Source of the DNA: Sycobia sp. Sy_11
Lineage: Eukaryota; Arthropoda; Insecta; Hymenoptera; Epichrysomallidae
Direction of reading: 5' to 3'
DNA: 64,000 nt
NCBI GenBank assembly: GCA_018907035.1
Contig: JACCIC010000124.1
Location: 293,501 to 357,500 of the forward strand
Shown here: positions 1-10,679 of the stretch, in pieces
Position numbering within the stretch: position 1 is the stretch's first letter
Layout: the number at the start of each line of letters is the position of its first letter
The notes under the pieces: generated by a model
Told to the model about the DNA's origin: nothing
The model's input: the letters and a program-made list of their open reading frames with translations, nothing else
The model's database searches: none
Translations under genes and position numbers: made by a program

Positions 1-554
1 TGGGTTGAAGAAAATGATCGAAGAAGCGACAGCGACGCGCCGCTGATGTTCGGCGCGTACCGGTATATAAGGCAAAGCGCAAGCCTTCGAGGAGAGGTTT
101 CAGTAGACATTAGTTCTGTCAAGCGTTTCCGCGCTTACGTTAATTGTTTGAATTGATTAATTATGTAAAACTTTATATTTATAAAATTAATCAACTTAAT
201 TCATTGTATAATAAAATTGTATAATATAACATACCTCTTAGTCCAACAAGCCCAGTTCTAACATATAATATATATTAATATTAACTTAAAAATAAAAGTC
301 AAAATATTCATATCAAATAAAATGTATCAGTATTAACGTGTCCGCAAGACGCAAAATACTGCATACACTGAAAGTGCGAGAGAAAAAGAGAAATAACACA
401 GAGAGTTAAAAAAAGTAAGAAATATCTAGTTCAATAAGAAAAAGTACGGTGCATATATATGGAGCGAAATCACGGAGCGTAAGTCGCGATCAGAGAGTTG
501 TTGTGGCGTCGGCGCACGCGGGGGTGAGTAAATGAGAGAGAGAGATCAAAGAAA
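1..554. other. Unassigned left-edge sequence, promoter-like
   Basis: No convincing ORF. Around 70-80 there is a TATA-like stretch (ggtatataagg) followed by a GC-richer block, the sort of layout seen at an LTR or gene promoter. The rest, to about 430, is AT-rich. I cannot tell whether this is the tail of a retroelement LTR entering from the left or a host promoter. Confidence 0.3.
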
Positions 555-902
555 TTAACACTTGGAGTTGTTGTGGTGCGTATGACCCACCTGTCCTCGC
601 ACATAGCCTCTGGAACGGAACGGCGTCCGATCCTGCACGTGGCTAGGCGGCTCTCGAGACCACGCTAGTCGCAGTAAGTCCACTGCAGAATCACTCACGG
701 GGGGCGGCTGCTCTGCAATATCCACGTAGGCGGCACTACTGGTAGCACAAACAAAGAGGTTAAGCTGGGGCTCGATCCCTCGGGTGTAAGCCGATGAACA
801 ATACGAGAACACACAATGAAAAACTGGCGTGGCAAAGTACTCTAGCACGGTAACTGTCTGAGCCACGGAATATCTCGATAGATCTAATTTTCTCGGCGGC
901 AA
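555..902 (-). CDS. Unrecognised 115-codon ORF, possible exon
   Basis: I do not recognise this protein. It is an open frame in balanced, non-repetitive sequence that reads as ordinary protein, with several Cys, Tyr and Pro residues and no low-complexity stretch, unlike most open frames in this AT-rich window. A splice-donor-like sequence (gacag followed by gtgggt on the minus strand, near 590) lies close to its end, so the coding part could stop there and continue in an exon to the left of the window. No domain motif, signal peptide or membrane segment is evident. It could equally be a chance ORF in a retroelement leader or a fragment of a captured gene. Confidence 0.25.
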   Translation of the reverse strand: MPPRKLDLSRYSVAQTVTVLEYFATPVFHCVFSYCSSAYTRGIEPQLNLFVCATSSAAYVDIAEQPPPVSDSAVDLLRLAWSREPPSHVQDRTPFRSRGYVRGQVGHTHHNNSKC

Positions 903-1129
903 ACTCGCAACTAGTTTGCGTGCGCGGTGCCCGTCCCCCCTTCACCTCTCTTGCTCACTCCCTTACTTACCTCGTCATTGATATTTCGTCGCAGACCTAT
1001 AGCATAAGACATACAAATGAAAAGACATAAATATATACAAGTTAAAACGAACACATATATACAGGCTGGTACTGGAGAGAGAGCCTGACGCGGGATAACG
1101 AACGCAGGCGGCGATCACGATCCCCGACA

Positions 1130-1130
<1 letters not shown>

Positions 1131-1167
<37 letters not shown>
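1131..1167. repeat. (TA)n microsatellite
   Basis: Uninterrupted TA dinucleotides directly left of the first copy of the 130-bp direct repeat. Confidence 0.95.
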
Positions 1168-1168
<1 letters not shown>

Positions 1169-1169
<1 letters not shown>

Positions 1170-1310
1170 GTCCCTATGCTCTCTCTCCTGTCGTAGCCCT
1201 GTAAATTTGTATATATATTTTTAAATGTAAAAATTATATTTGTTCCAGGCCGACGCACTACTACACCGGCGGAGAAGTAAGTGAGAGAGAGAGAGAGAGC
1301 GGGGAGTGTA
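1169..1310 (+). repeat. 130-bp direct repeat, copy 1
   Basis: The segment from acgtccctatgctctctctc to the purine-rich gagagag block recurs with few differences at 1815-1951 in the same orientation. Shared landmarks are tagccctgtaaat, a TATA run, and actactacaccggcggaga. The spacing is about 645 bp. Confidence 0.85.
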
Positions 1311-1814
1311 ATCCCGGTACGAGCGTGCGAAGCGATACCCCCGCGGTCAATACCACGCGATCTAACGCCGATGACGCGCCGCGTAGATTTGGGAGACCGC
1401 GTAGGACGCGAATTGTAACCCGTCGAAGGACTCAAGCGCGAGCCCCTGCGAAGACCCATAACAGCGAAGCCGTCTGTCATAGTGGCGTGCACCTGGTAAG
1501 GCGAAAAGCAGGTCACCCCAGGAAGACCCAGTGCTCAACACTACCGCAGGACCAATCCCCCCGCCGCACTCGGGTCCAAGCCAAGACCCGTCAACAGGCC
1601 ATCTAGGTGCATAATGCAGGTGCGGCTTTATTTTCCATCCTCTCCTTATTAAAACATTCCCCAGTTATGTATTGTGTAGTGATCCCTGTCCTGACACGAT
1701 GGTCAACATGAGAGAGAGAAAGATGTTGGGTCGAACTGCCACGCTTCGGCTACCAGCGTCTGGAGGGGGGCGTGAGACGGGGAACGCAAGCACCGCGCAC
1801 GCCTGCTTTCCCAC

Positions 1815-1951
1815 GTCCCTACGCTCTCTCTCCTGGCGTAGCCCTGTAAATATGTATATATATTTTTAAATGTAAAGATTATATTTGTTCCCGACCGATG
1901 CACTACTACACCGGCGGAGAGGTAAGTGAGAGAGCGAGCGGGGAGTGAGGA
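1815..1951 (+). repeat. 130-bp direct repeat, copy 2
   Basis: Second copy of the segment at 1169-1310. The sequence between the copies (1311-1814) is GC-richer and has no recognisable coding content. It may be a tandem duplication in which the intervening parts diverged, or parts of two related LTRs. Confidence 0.8.
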
Positions 1952-2356
1952 GAGACGGCCGCGCGCGCGAATTTCAGTTAGTTAGGAAGGAGAGCTGCGA
2001 AAGACAAGCACATTTGGGCTTTCTTGTTGTTTTGGGAATACGCATCTTGCTATTGCTTTCCCCCTCGATACGTATCTCGTCTAGGCGGAGTGAATTGTGC
2101 ACTACGCGCGTGTTTGTGCCGCTTACGTGCGTGTCACCCACGTACCCTGCGCGCGGACACCGCTGCCGAGCTCGATCTGACGAGCCTGCCGCCCGACTCC
2201 CGTTTGCGCGGAGTAGTCGCCCCATCCCGGGGACACTGACGAGCGGGGACGCCGCTTTCCCCAGCGAACGAGAACGAGTTGTTACCGACCCTGGGCTTGC
2301 CGTCGTCACCTCCTGCCGCCAGCGGATTACACGAATACGTCAGCGCCCGTTCTTCT

Positions 2357-2387
<31 letters not shown>

Positions 2388-2693
2388 TAACTGCTCGTGG
2401 GCCATCGCCTCGGCGACCCTTGGTCTGCGTGTCGCGCGCCTTCGCGTATAGACGTTGTACATCGGCTATCTATTAAAGTCACGTGAATTTTAATTATTCT
2501 GTTTTATTATTTTATTATTTCCTATACTTATTTAGTCTCCCTATTTCTCGCGCAAATCCGCAGGCGATTCTTCGCCCCTCGCGAACCGCCCCTCTCCCTC
2601 GCCGAAATAATTCGGGGCTAAGCCCAGCCGGGCACATCTTTTGCAACGGCCGTGCCCGCCGTCCTCGTGTTCGAGGCGAACACGCGCACCGTT

Positions 2694-2696
<3 letters not shown>
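1952..2696 (+). other. GC-rich, LTR-like tail ending TTACA before (TA)n
   Basis: This block is unusually GC-rich for the window. It contains a (TC)n run near 2357-2386, a possible cleavage and poly(A) area near 2473-2520, and ends caccgttaca exactly before a (TA)n tract. The TTACA terminus next to (TA)n resembles the solo LTR at 15.5-16.9 kb, which ends the same way. I could not find a matching TG start with a target-site duplication, so LTR identity is only a suggestion. Open frames here are compositional. Confidence 0.3.

Positions 2697-2735
<39 letters not shown>
2697..2735. repeat. (TA)n microsatellite
   Basis: Uninterrupted TA dinucleotides between the LTR-like tail and a dispersed AT-rich repeat. 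Confidence 0.95.
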
Positions 2736-2739
<4 letters not shown>

Positions 2740-2754
2740 AAAAATAGAAAAAAA

Positions 2755-3105
2755 TATAAATATAATTATTCCTTATTGCAATATACTATATAGCGTACGT
2801 ATAGATAATTGAAGATTACGAAAATGGATGGCTGAATAAGTTAATTTTCTACAGTTCCTTTTTATATTTTGTTGAACTATATCATAGTAAAACATTTTAC
2901 TTTTAAAACATATTTTTTTGAATTCAATAAATATTTTTCAAATCAAGAATCCATATTTCTTTTACCAAATTCTTAGTTTTCATTCAACAAAAAATTTTTA
3001 CAGGATTTAAATAAACATTTAAGTATTTTAAATGTGTAAAATTTCTTTTTTTAAATAAATAGTTAACTAATGGTATCTGAATAAGTCATTATCTAAAACT
3101 TTCCC
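2755..3105 (+). repeat. AT-rich dispersed repeat, copy A (paralogue at 40.6 kb)
   Basis: About 350 bp that align, with many substitutions and small indels, to 40,615-40,960 in the same orientation. Shared landmarks in order are taattattc...ttgcaatata, gattacgaaaatg, a poly-A/T core with aataaatatttttcaaat, and tttaaataaacat...cagtatttt/agtatttt. No coding content. Confidence 0.75.
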
Positions 3106-3189
3106 TTCTTTATCTAAGATAAGGTCTCGATTTGATTTCTCAAGAAATAGTTTATTCTTTCATACACACGCACGCGCGCGTATATATAT

Positions 3190-4030
3190 GGGGTGTACAA
3201 GTAAGTTTTTTGCGTTTTTTCAGAATGTAACGTTTTATTAGAAAAACGTGATTACATAGCCTTTATGTAAGGTATCCTTCATCGGAAGCTATAACTTTTT
3301 TCCATATTTCTGGCAATTTATGAATTCCGGACCAAATAACTTTCACGTCTTTCGAGCCCAAGAACTTATGAGCCAATTATTGATTCCCTCTACTGAACCA
3401 AAGCGTATTCCCGTAAGAGCACCCTACATTGATTGAAACAAGTCGTGTTCAGATGTTGCCATGTCTGGATTGTAAGATGTATGAGGCAGAATTTTCCACC
3501 CACTATTTTCCAAATAGTTTTTGACCGAAGCCGCCGATGGACTCATGTCTGGTCTCATATTCTAGTCATTTTTTCTGTAATCATCGCTTTAAACGAATAA
3601 GTTAGGTTCGATACAATGATGTAGTCCGTAGTATACAACTCCCTTTTGACCCCACTGTATGCAGAGAACGACGTGAGTATTTACGTGAACAGTTCATTTC
3701 GACGTCGATTGAGCGGGCTCGCTGCGATTTGTATACTATTTCCTGTATTTAATATTATCACAATGAATCCATTTTTCATCATGAGTGACAATACGATGCA
3801 AAAATGATTTATCCTTATACCGCTGCAGTAATATTTCGGACATGAAAAATCATCGTTTGACGTCTCTTAGCTTCAATTCGTACGGTAGCGAGTTTACAAC
3901 ATTTTAAATGTATCCCTACGCTTTTCAGCATAGAAAAAGTTTTTTTTGCATAGCGCGCAATGTGCAGCAAGTTCTTTTTAAATCTGACATGGATTCTCAT
4001 CCAACAAAGTGTCTTATTCTTTGTCTTCAA
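3190..4030 (-). mobile_element. Degraded mariner transposase fragment
   Basis: Reading the minus strand, short stretches match mariner (Tc1/mariner, DD34D) transposase in the right order across several frame changes: a region like the helix-turn-helix DE(N/D)PCQ motif near 3995, the IVT(H)DEKW catalytic-aspartate motif near 3770, a PYNPDMA-like stretch replacing the third-aspartate motif near 3500, and the C-terminal KKVIASDEGY-like end near 3290. One end near 3190 starts ggggtgtacaag and could be the terminal inverted repeat. The other end is not recognisable. Stops and frameshifts make it inactive. It is a different mariner lineage from the copies at 39.3 and 61.2 kb. Confidence 0.7.
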
Positions 4031-4300
4031 AACTATTCAACTGTCCGGACCGATCCTTATCTTTAACTTCAAAAGCAAACTTTTGAACCGTTTGAACCCT
4101 TCATCGTACGTCGATTCACCAATATATTCCGGCTTATAAGTTTCCGAAAACTATAGGTCTCAACCTATTTTACCTTATATAAAAGAATAGAAACAGTTCT
4201 TCTCGTAAATGACGTTTATTTGACTGGAAACTTGCCATGATTTTTATCGATAAAATAAACGATACCAGGAGAAATACTCAAATATACTGCTCAAATATAA
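4031..4300. other. No recognisable feature
   Basis: AT-rich spacer between the mariner relic and the orphan ORF. It may include the lost 5' end of the mariner. Confidence 0.5.
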
Positions 4301-4320
4301 TCAAATCATATATATGCTTT

Positions 4321-4378
<58 letters not shown>

Positions 4379-4738
4379 CAAATCAAATATAATGCTGCTG
4401 AAATATGGAGACATTTCCAAGAAAGCAACATCTCCACGAAAACGGCTGAGTATCCACTGATTCTCTCTACCCTCTACTTCGTAGCCGAGTGAGTTATAGC
4501 ACGTCATCTGGGCGTGTATAGTGTATAGTATGAAATATGAGGAGACGATGTATTCCGAAAGGTCTTCAATAATATCAGGTAATACATGCGGCAATGTTGG
4601 AATGCATTCTCGTATATCTCTGCTCATATCTTTCCTATACAAATGTCTTAAACAGTTTTGGAGTTGCAAATTTTCTACGGTTGATGTAATTAGACGTAAT
4701 AAACAGTCGGAAACGATATTTTGACTTACTGGCGACAT
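4301..4738 (-). CDS. Orphan ORF of 145 codons, last ~30 from a (TA)n tract
   Basis: I do not recognise this protein. The first about 115 codons (from ATG at 4738) use mixed codons and read like a real helical protein with two short Leu-rich segments and Cys residues. The last about 30 codons are translated microsatellite (alternating Ile-Tyr), which is an unlikely C-terminus. This suggests a genuine exon or pseudogene piece cut off by microsatellite or transposon-linked rearrangement. No signal peptide, membrane span or catalytic motif stands out. No neighbouring exon could be identified, so it may equally be a transposon-internal ORF. Confidence 0.35.
4320..4377. repeat. (TA)n microsatellite
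   Basis: TA dinucleotides with two interruptions. They encode the Ile-Tyr tail of the overlapping minus-strand ORF. Confidence 0.95.
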
Positions 4739-5062
4739 ACTGAAAAATTATTCCGCTGAGAAAACCCCAATAAACAGCTGATCGCGTATAATGCACCTAT
4801 TTCAATACGAATGAGTTGTAAACTTATGGTATACGTGAAGTATTTGAGTTTCAATTTTAACATTTTGTAATAAATATTCTGATAATAAATCTAAATACTG
4901 ATAGAATAACTTTTAGACTGATATATATTACTAATGTTTATATGAGCTAAGTGCTGATAAATGTTCTATAAAACTATAAATCATAAAAATATGAAACTAT
5001 ACAATAAAAATATTTTCAATCAAAAAAGATTTTTTACACTATAATATAGTAACAATTATTAA

Positions 5063-5714
5063 CCTTTAAAGGGCCGGGTTTTGAGGTTTCGAAACCTCCT
5101 TTGAAAGTGCCCAAATTAATATTTTGTATCACCCATCAAGTATATACAATGGTCCTGTCACGGACCGAGCCGATATATCGGCTCTCCGGCCGTGGAGGAT
5201 CATGAAAAATTTTTACTTTAATAAAATAGGAATAAAATCATATTCTCAGGTTTTGAGATTTGCTGCATCCAAATCTGGAGTCTGATAGGCAAACTACTTT
5301 CACGACAATAAATTCAGAAAGTTATCTGAATAATGATATTGACAGAAATGCGATTGGTTTAATGAGAAAATTCGGTGTCAAAAGTTCTCAAAATCTAAAA
5401 ACCAATTTTAAATATTTCCCTGGGTATATTCTCAAGCTGACCTTGGAGAAATCTTTATCTCTCTTTTTATTGGAAGTCAAAATGACGTAAAACCCGAATT
5501 CAGTGACTCCAAAAACATAACGATATATCTTTTGCAATGATTCAAACCACATTGCTAGGTTTGACCTTCAAATGACCTTGATTAACCTTGACTTTAAAGT
5601 GTTAAGGTCAAACCAACTTCAGATACGAACTTAGTGTATCAATTTATTTAAGGATAAAGAGGTATCCTGACATTATGTTTGAGCCGATATATGGGCTTTC
5701 CGGCCCTTTAAAGG
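5063..5714. mobile_element. Nonautonomous TTAA-flanked (piggyBac-like) element
   Basis: The ends are a perfect 15-bp inverted repeat, CCTTTAAAGGGCCGG, and each end is bordered by TTAA (5059-5062 and 5715-5718), the target duplication of piggyBac transposases. The length between the TTAA copies is 652 bp. A subterminal motif, gagccgatatat(c/g)ggct followed by ctccggcc or tttccggcc, occurs near both ends at about 5168 and 5682. There is no transposase frame. The internal 76-codon open frame is not convincing. Movement would need a transposase supplied elsewhere. Confidence 0.85.
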
Positions 5715-5718
5715 TTAA

Positions 5719-6221
5719 CAATGATTTTTTTCATGATAATTTAAAAACATCAATCAAATAATTATAAAGTTCTGTTATAAGCGCTGTTATCTAGGAAGAG
5801 AATACGCAGAATATATTGAAAATATATTATTCAGAATATATTGAAAATCTGATTATAACTATTTATTTTCTCACCATGTACACAATTAACAATTCTACGC
5901 ACATCAACTTGCATACGATTACACAGTATAAAATTATTAATTACATTGAATACGGTGCAGTCGACCCTTATAAAAAAGATACACATGGCGTCCTTGGTCC
6001 TTACAATATAGTACAGCATCATTCACCTTCAAACGACTCTGCGTCACTCGCCTCGAATAATACAATCTAATTCCCCTTACTCCTCTCCTTCCAACGTCTG
6101 GATTCATTATATTTCGCCATATGAGGTCATATATTTTCGCATAATCTTCTTTTCCTGCATCTCCATACCTGTCCCGCTCACGTCCCAACATAACTCGCAA
6201 TTAATCGACCTGACTCTCTCA

Positions 6222-6259
<38 letters not shown>

Positions 6260-6359
6260 CTCTCTCTCTCTGCCTCTCTCTTTTTTCTGATCGGAATATA
6301 ACATTTGACCATCCTTACAGTGACTTAGACACCAAGTCATTTCACAATTTTTGTTTTAG
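5719..6359. other. Unassigned spacer with (TC)n tract
   Basis: AT-rich with no supported gene. A (TC)n run lies at about 6226-6286. If the gypsy element to the right once had a 3' LTR it would lie here on the minus strand, but I could not identify LTR ends or a polypurine tract. Confidence 0.4.
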
Positions 6360-6360
6360 T

Positions 6361-6819
6361 TCAGCGAAAGTTTTCGGTATTCATACTCGCTCTTACAATT
6401 TTTTCTTCGTTCTTATAGTTAGCTTCGCTCTGAGAAATATTTACGCTAGCTTCTACATGTTGGCTTACATTATTTACCGTAACATACTTAGTCGCTATCA
6501 TCACAATCGTTTTCACTCTCGTACATTCATGCCACATTTTTAATATGAGCCGTGAAGATCTTTTTAGAAGAGTTCCTAGCTCGTACGTTCTATATACGAT
6601 GTCCGATAGTAAAACTTCCGTAACAACAAATGGTCCCTTATATCTGCTTTTCAAATTTATGGATTCACCCGTGACAATCGCATTCTGCTTAATGTAAAAA
6701 ATTTCTCCTACAGAAAACTTAACATTTTTAATGCGTGATTTATCGTACCGTTCCTTTGCAAGTAACTGTTCTTTCTCAATTTGCTCAATAGCTTCGTACC
6801 TAATCTCCTCTGGCAACAA
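6361..6819 (-). pseudogene. Gypsy integrase C-terminal region (family C)
   Basis: A 152-codon open stretch with the hallmarks of the gypsy integrase C-terminal region: a basic helical run ending in KERYDKSR, then VGE(I/L)(F/V)Y, then SRYKGPFVVTEVL, which matches the GPY/F module, followed by a threonine-rich tail. This is the 3' end of the pol frame on the minus strand. The upstream integrase core is displaced to beyond 7860 by the inserted LINE fragment. Confidence 0.8.
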
Positions 6820-7800
6820 ACCGAGTTATTACTGCTGACGTTAAAAATCCCGTGCGCGTATCCCACTGCATCTGAGAGCACGGTTTTTGTGATCGCTGAG
6901 GTCATTCCCATCGATTTGCTCGCGGTTGAACGGAAGTGTATTCACGAGCAAAGACCGAATGTTGAAAGGGAAGACGCTGCGACTGAATAACGGATAAAGA
7001 CGATCGAGACGTAACAGAGACGGTGGACGACGGACGAAGGAGGCCAATGGACCAAAAGACTAATGCCCGAAATCGATCCGTGGAAGGTGAGGCAACACGG
7101 GGAGGTGAACTTCTACCTTGACCAGTTTCTTTCCGGATATGGATACTCTCGTAAGTATCTCTGCAGTATGAACAGGATTACCTCACCGGAATGCAAGTAT
7201 TGCAAATGGGCTTGGGACGATGCGAAGCTCGCGTTCTTTGTGTTTCTCTGTGCAACCATTGGGCCGAGTTACGACTAGAGCTACAGACGAGGATAGGCGC
7301 GATTGCGCCAAAAAACGTGACGAGACTTATGACGACGGACGCGGACAGCTGGTGGCTAATCGCAAAATACGTTACGCATGTGCTCCGGAGCAAAAGAGCG
7401 GATGGATGTCTGGATGATTGAAAGACTGTGAAGAGTGAATGCAGACAAGTATGCATGAGATTCTAGGATGAAAAAAATGACCGTGTATGGACAATGCAAA
7501 GACTACCGCCCAGGCTGAAGTAATGTGAATAACAGTTCCGGACTGGTGTTGGTGCATTAACATGAAGATATCTGTTTAGTGCGTAGTGACATGGGTTTTG
7601 TGTCGAGTCGCACATATTCCGGTGGCCGTTCTCCAGGATTATTCTTGCTGAATGGACATTGGAAATGCATAAATAGCAGTTACAGACTCTTTTAAAAAAA
7701 TCTCCTCTGGAATTTGGTACTTCTCCGCGTTAAATGTTAGCGTTCAGCCCAAGCTCTCTGTCGCAATCTTAGAATAGAACCATATAATATATAAATATAT
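6820..7800 (+). mobile_element. 5'-truncated R1-clade LINE fragment nested in gypsy
   Basis: Plus-strand pieces match the C-terminus of R1-clade ORF2: a VIPIDLLAVERK stretch near 6910-6945, then HGEVNFYLDQFLSGYGY near 7103-7150, and a Cys-rich CKYC motif near 7192 corresponding to the C-terminal Cys-His finger. A frame change is needed near 7245. The frame ends at about 7418 and the rest is 3' UTR running into a (TA)n tract. Such 5' truncation is typical of target-primed reverse transcription. It postdates the gypsy copy it interrupts. Confidence 0.8.
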
Positions 7801-7815
7801 ATATATATATATATT
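7797..7815. repeat. Short (TA)n tract at the LINE 3' end
   Basis: TA repeats mark the right junction between the LINE fragment and the resumed gypsy integrase. Confidence 0.8.
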
Positions 7816-7859
7816 TTATATATTATAATATAGAAAATTTATCTAAACTATTTTCCCTA

Positions 7860-8438
7860 ATATACCGTCACTATCCGCTAAGTTTGCTTTTAAAGCGAGC
7901 AAAATAGTTTGATTTAATCTCTCAACTTCGTCCTTAGTTTGTGCATGTTGGCTCTAGTTGAAAATATGTCTAATTCTATGCTTATCACAGAAATTCTTAA
8001 AAATTATTGCGGTAAAAGCAGTACCTCTACCCGATATAATACGCTTCGTTACCCCAAATCATCTACAAATATCTGTAATTTCTTAACAGTCGCCCTTATT
8101 GTAACATCATGTTCTGTAAACAATTGCGCGAATTTTGTGAGATTACATATGACAGCTAATATATATTTATTTCTTCGCGACGAAGTTATAAATGGGCTTA
8201 AATAGTCTACATGAACAACTTGGGACAGCTTCCTTCCCGAATGAATAAAATACAGTTCTCCGATCTGCCTTCCTATCCTTGCCTTCGTGAGTATACATTT
8301 TAGATATGATGCAATATACTTTCTTATATAACTCTGCATTTTCAGAAAGTAATAAAATCGTCGGATTTTTGCTACCATACGCTCAATACCGATATAACTA
8401 GTGAGGTCGCAGTTTTTTATTACAAGAGCCTTTCGCAT
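7860..8438 (-). pseudogene. Gypsy integrase zinc-binding and core region (family C)
   Basis: The segment 8049-8438 is open. It shows the integrase N-terminal HHCC-type region with residues missing (a Tyr where the second His is expected, and one Cys lost), then VVHVDYL with the first catalytic Asp of the DDE core and a following SSRRNKYILAVICN strand. A second Asp lies near the end (FVDDLG). 7860-8048 continues the core in another frame towards the lost catalytic Glu. It is inactive. Confidence 0.8.
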
Positions 8439-8730
8439 TTCTCACGATACAACATACAATTCTTTATTTTTAGCTATTTCATCGCTTTTGTATAGAATTG
8501 TGTCTCGTAATATGAAATTCTTTACGTCGCCTTTTCCTCACGGCGTTTGTTCGTTTTCTGCCCTTTGCAATATTTTTATGTTTTGTAAACGCATATTGTC
8601 GCTATTCTGATACATAAGTACTTCATCTTCATGAACCAAGATATTAAATGTTCTCGCAGTCCGCAATTCCTCGAATGTTTCAAATAGCGATTTCAACAAT
8701 GAATCTATATGGTACATACGTTCCCCTTTG

Positions 8731-9063
8731 CTATGCTGTAATTCGTAATAAAAATTCTGATAACATACCTAACGATTTGCGGGGTTTGAGTTCGTTTTGT
8801 AGTCCGTTATAATTATACAAGGAATCTCTAAGCAACTCTCTTAATTTATCTAACGCCCATACAATAGCTAGCAATTCGAGTTTACTCGAATGATAAAATC
8901 CTTCTACATCCGACGTTCTTCTGCTTATCGCATACACTAAATGTAATTCTCCGCGCTCATTTACTTGCAGCAACGTTCCCGGAAGGCCCTCCGTCGAAGA
9001 ATCTGTGCGTAATTTGCTATGCGAGGCAGTTGCATCGAAATTAGATAACACCGGTTTACTCAA
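8731..9063 (-). pseudogene. Gypsy RNase H region (family C)
   Basis: A 110-codon open stretch with the RNase H start (RTDSSTEGLPGTLLQ, catalytic Asp kept) and the YAISRRTSD...HSSKLELLAIVWAL motif containing the catalytic Glu. This is typical of Ty3/gypsy RNase H. It sits between reverse transcriptase (to the right) and integrase (to the left). Confidence 0.85.
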
Positions 9064-10200
9064 TAACTTTTTCTTTATAGATTTGAAGGCTATTTCTTAT
9101 TGGTTCCCCATATGAATGCATTATCCTTCTTTAATAGACTGATGATTGGTGTCATGATACTAACAAACCCCAGCATGTACCGACGAAAGAAACTTGCCAT
9201 ACCATAGAACCATCGCACTTACTAAATATTCCGCGACACCGTGAAATCGACTATGACACTGAACTTTACCATTTGAACCAATACCATTCTTCCCTATGAA
9301 TAGTCGTAGATACTCGACCTCTTTAAATCTGATTTTACATTTGTTAAATTTTAAGTTAACCCAGCGTCCTATAAAAGTTTTGACACTAGTTCTAATTTTC
9401 CTAAGAGTTTAAACCAATCTCGCGAATATAGTAAAAAAAATTAAATAAAAAGTAAGAATTAATTTGTTTTCGTTCTTGTCAAAAACCTTCTTTATCAATT
9501 TAGTAAAATAAAAAGGAGCATGTATTAGTCCAAACATCGCACGTTGAAATCGACCCGTTTGGTCAGGTGTAATAAACGCGATTTTCTCTTTAACTTTTTA
9601 TATTAACAGTATTTGCAGATATCCGTGTGCCAGATCTAATGTCGCGAATACTTTAGCTCCACGTAATTCTTTTAAACCATCATCCATTCTCGATAATGAG
9701 AAATTCGTACCGTTTACTTATTTAATTTTCTATAATCTACAACCATTAAGTTTCTGTCACGATTCCTGCCGTTTTCCAATCACCTACTATTTTGCGCATA
9801 ATTGATCTTTGCATCGCACTAGACTTATAAGGTTTTGTGTAAACTATTGCGCTACCAGATTTTCTCGATATCCATATATTGTTTATCTGTAAACCCTATT
9901 TCGTAATCATTCATTACCGCGAATACATGATATTCGTTTAATAACTCGAGGAGCCTTATCTTCCACTCTCTCGAGATCGACAGCGGCATGATAATGTATT
10001 CTTCTAATATAGGTGCCTTCCGCCTTAGAATCTCTGGTACACTCCCTTTAATTGAAAAAAATCCGACTATGGATTTTCTTACCGCGATCTATCGAAACAT
10101 AATCACTTGAAATGTTTTCTGCCGGTATCATAGGTCGTCCCGTTCAACCATCACTCTAATAAAATTAATGATGCTAGTAGGCGGTATTACTACATTTTCC
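9064..10200 (-). pseudogene. Gypsy reverse transcriptase region (family C)
   Basis: There is no long open frame, but the minus strand from about 9800 to 9600 carries a readable RT block: NLMVVDYRKL-like, then FSLSRMDDGLKELRGAKVF and ATLDLAHGYLQI, the motif A region with its catalytic Asp. The YxDD-containing half is too eroded to place with confidence. Stops and frameshifts occur every few dozen codons. Confidence 0.7.
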
Positions 10201-10660
10201 GTGCTTATAACAATCACTTTTTGGCAATATTTTCAATTTCTAATTCGGGATTGTTTTCAAAAATAAAATCGGATCGGTTCTTAAAAATTAGCTTATCGTC
10301 TACTCTATAATATGCTACTTACGATAATTCGGTGAAATTTCGACCGATCATGATGTCATATGGTTATACATCATCCAGCATAACCTTAAAACTTCTATTA
10401 GTAGCGATACATTCATCTACCTCTAAATTTTCATTTATAATACCGTCTGAATAGGCCTTATTACCGACCTTACCAAATTATACCGACGCCTTAATAGTAC
10501 AATCGAAGTTTCTGGGATCTATCAAACCGCTTACATTAATCGTTCCAATTTTAACCGATTTAAAATATTTTGTTCGATTTCTCTCGAGATCGAGACCCAA
10601 AAAATTCGCGATCTCTTGTGGTAAATATTTACGCGGTTTTGAACACATGACCGAGTTCAT
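10200..10660 (-). pseudogene. Gypsy protease region (family C)
   Basis: The minus-strand frame starting near 10,660 contains VKIGTINVSGLIDP followed by a degenerate stretch where the aspartic protease D-S/T-G loop is expected (D is present, the G is replaced). Downstream, a PYDIMIGRNFTEL-like stretch fits the protease flap and C-terminal part. One stop lies after about 60 codons. Position between the CCHC knuckle and RT supports the call. Confidence 0.65.
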
Positions 10661-10679
10661 TATAATTAAAACCTTTTAA

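Noticed and set aside
1309..2696. Complete solo LTR from TGTAATCCC to GTTACA
   Set aside because: Right end fits, but the left side shows no matching target duplication and lies inside the 130-bp repeat context, so the boundaries are not supported.
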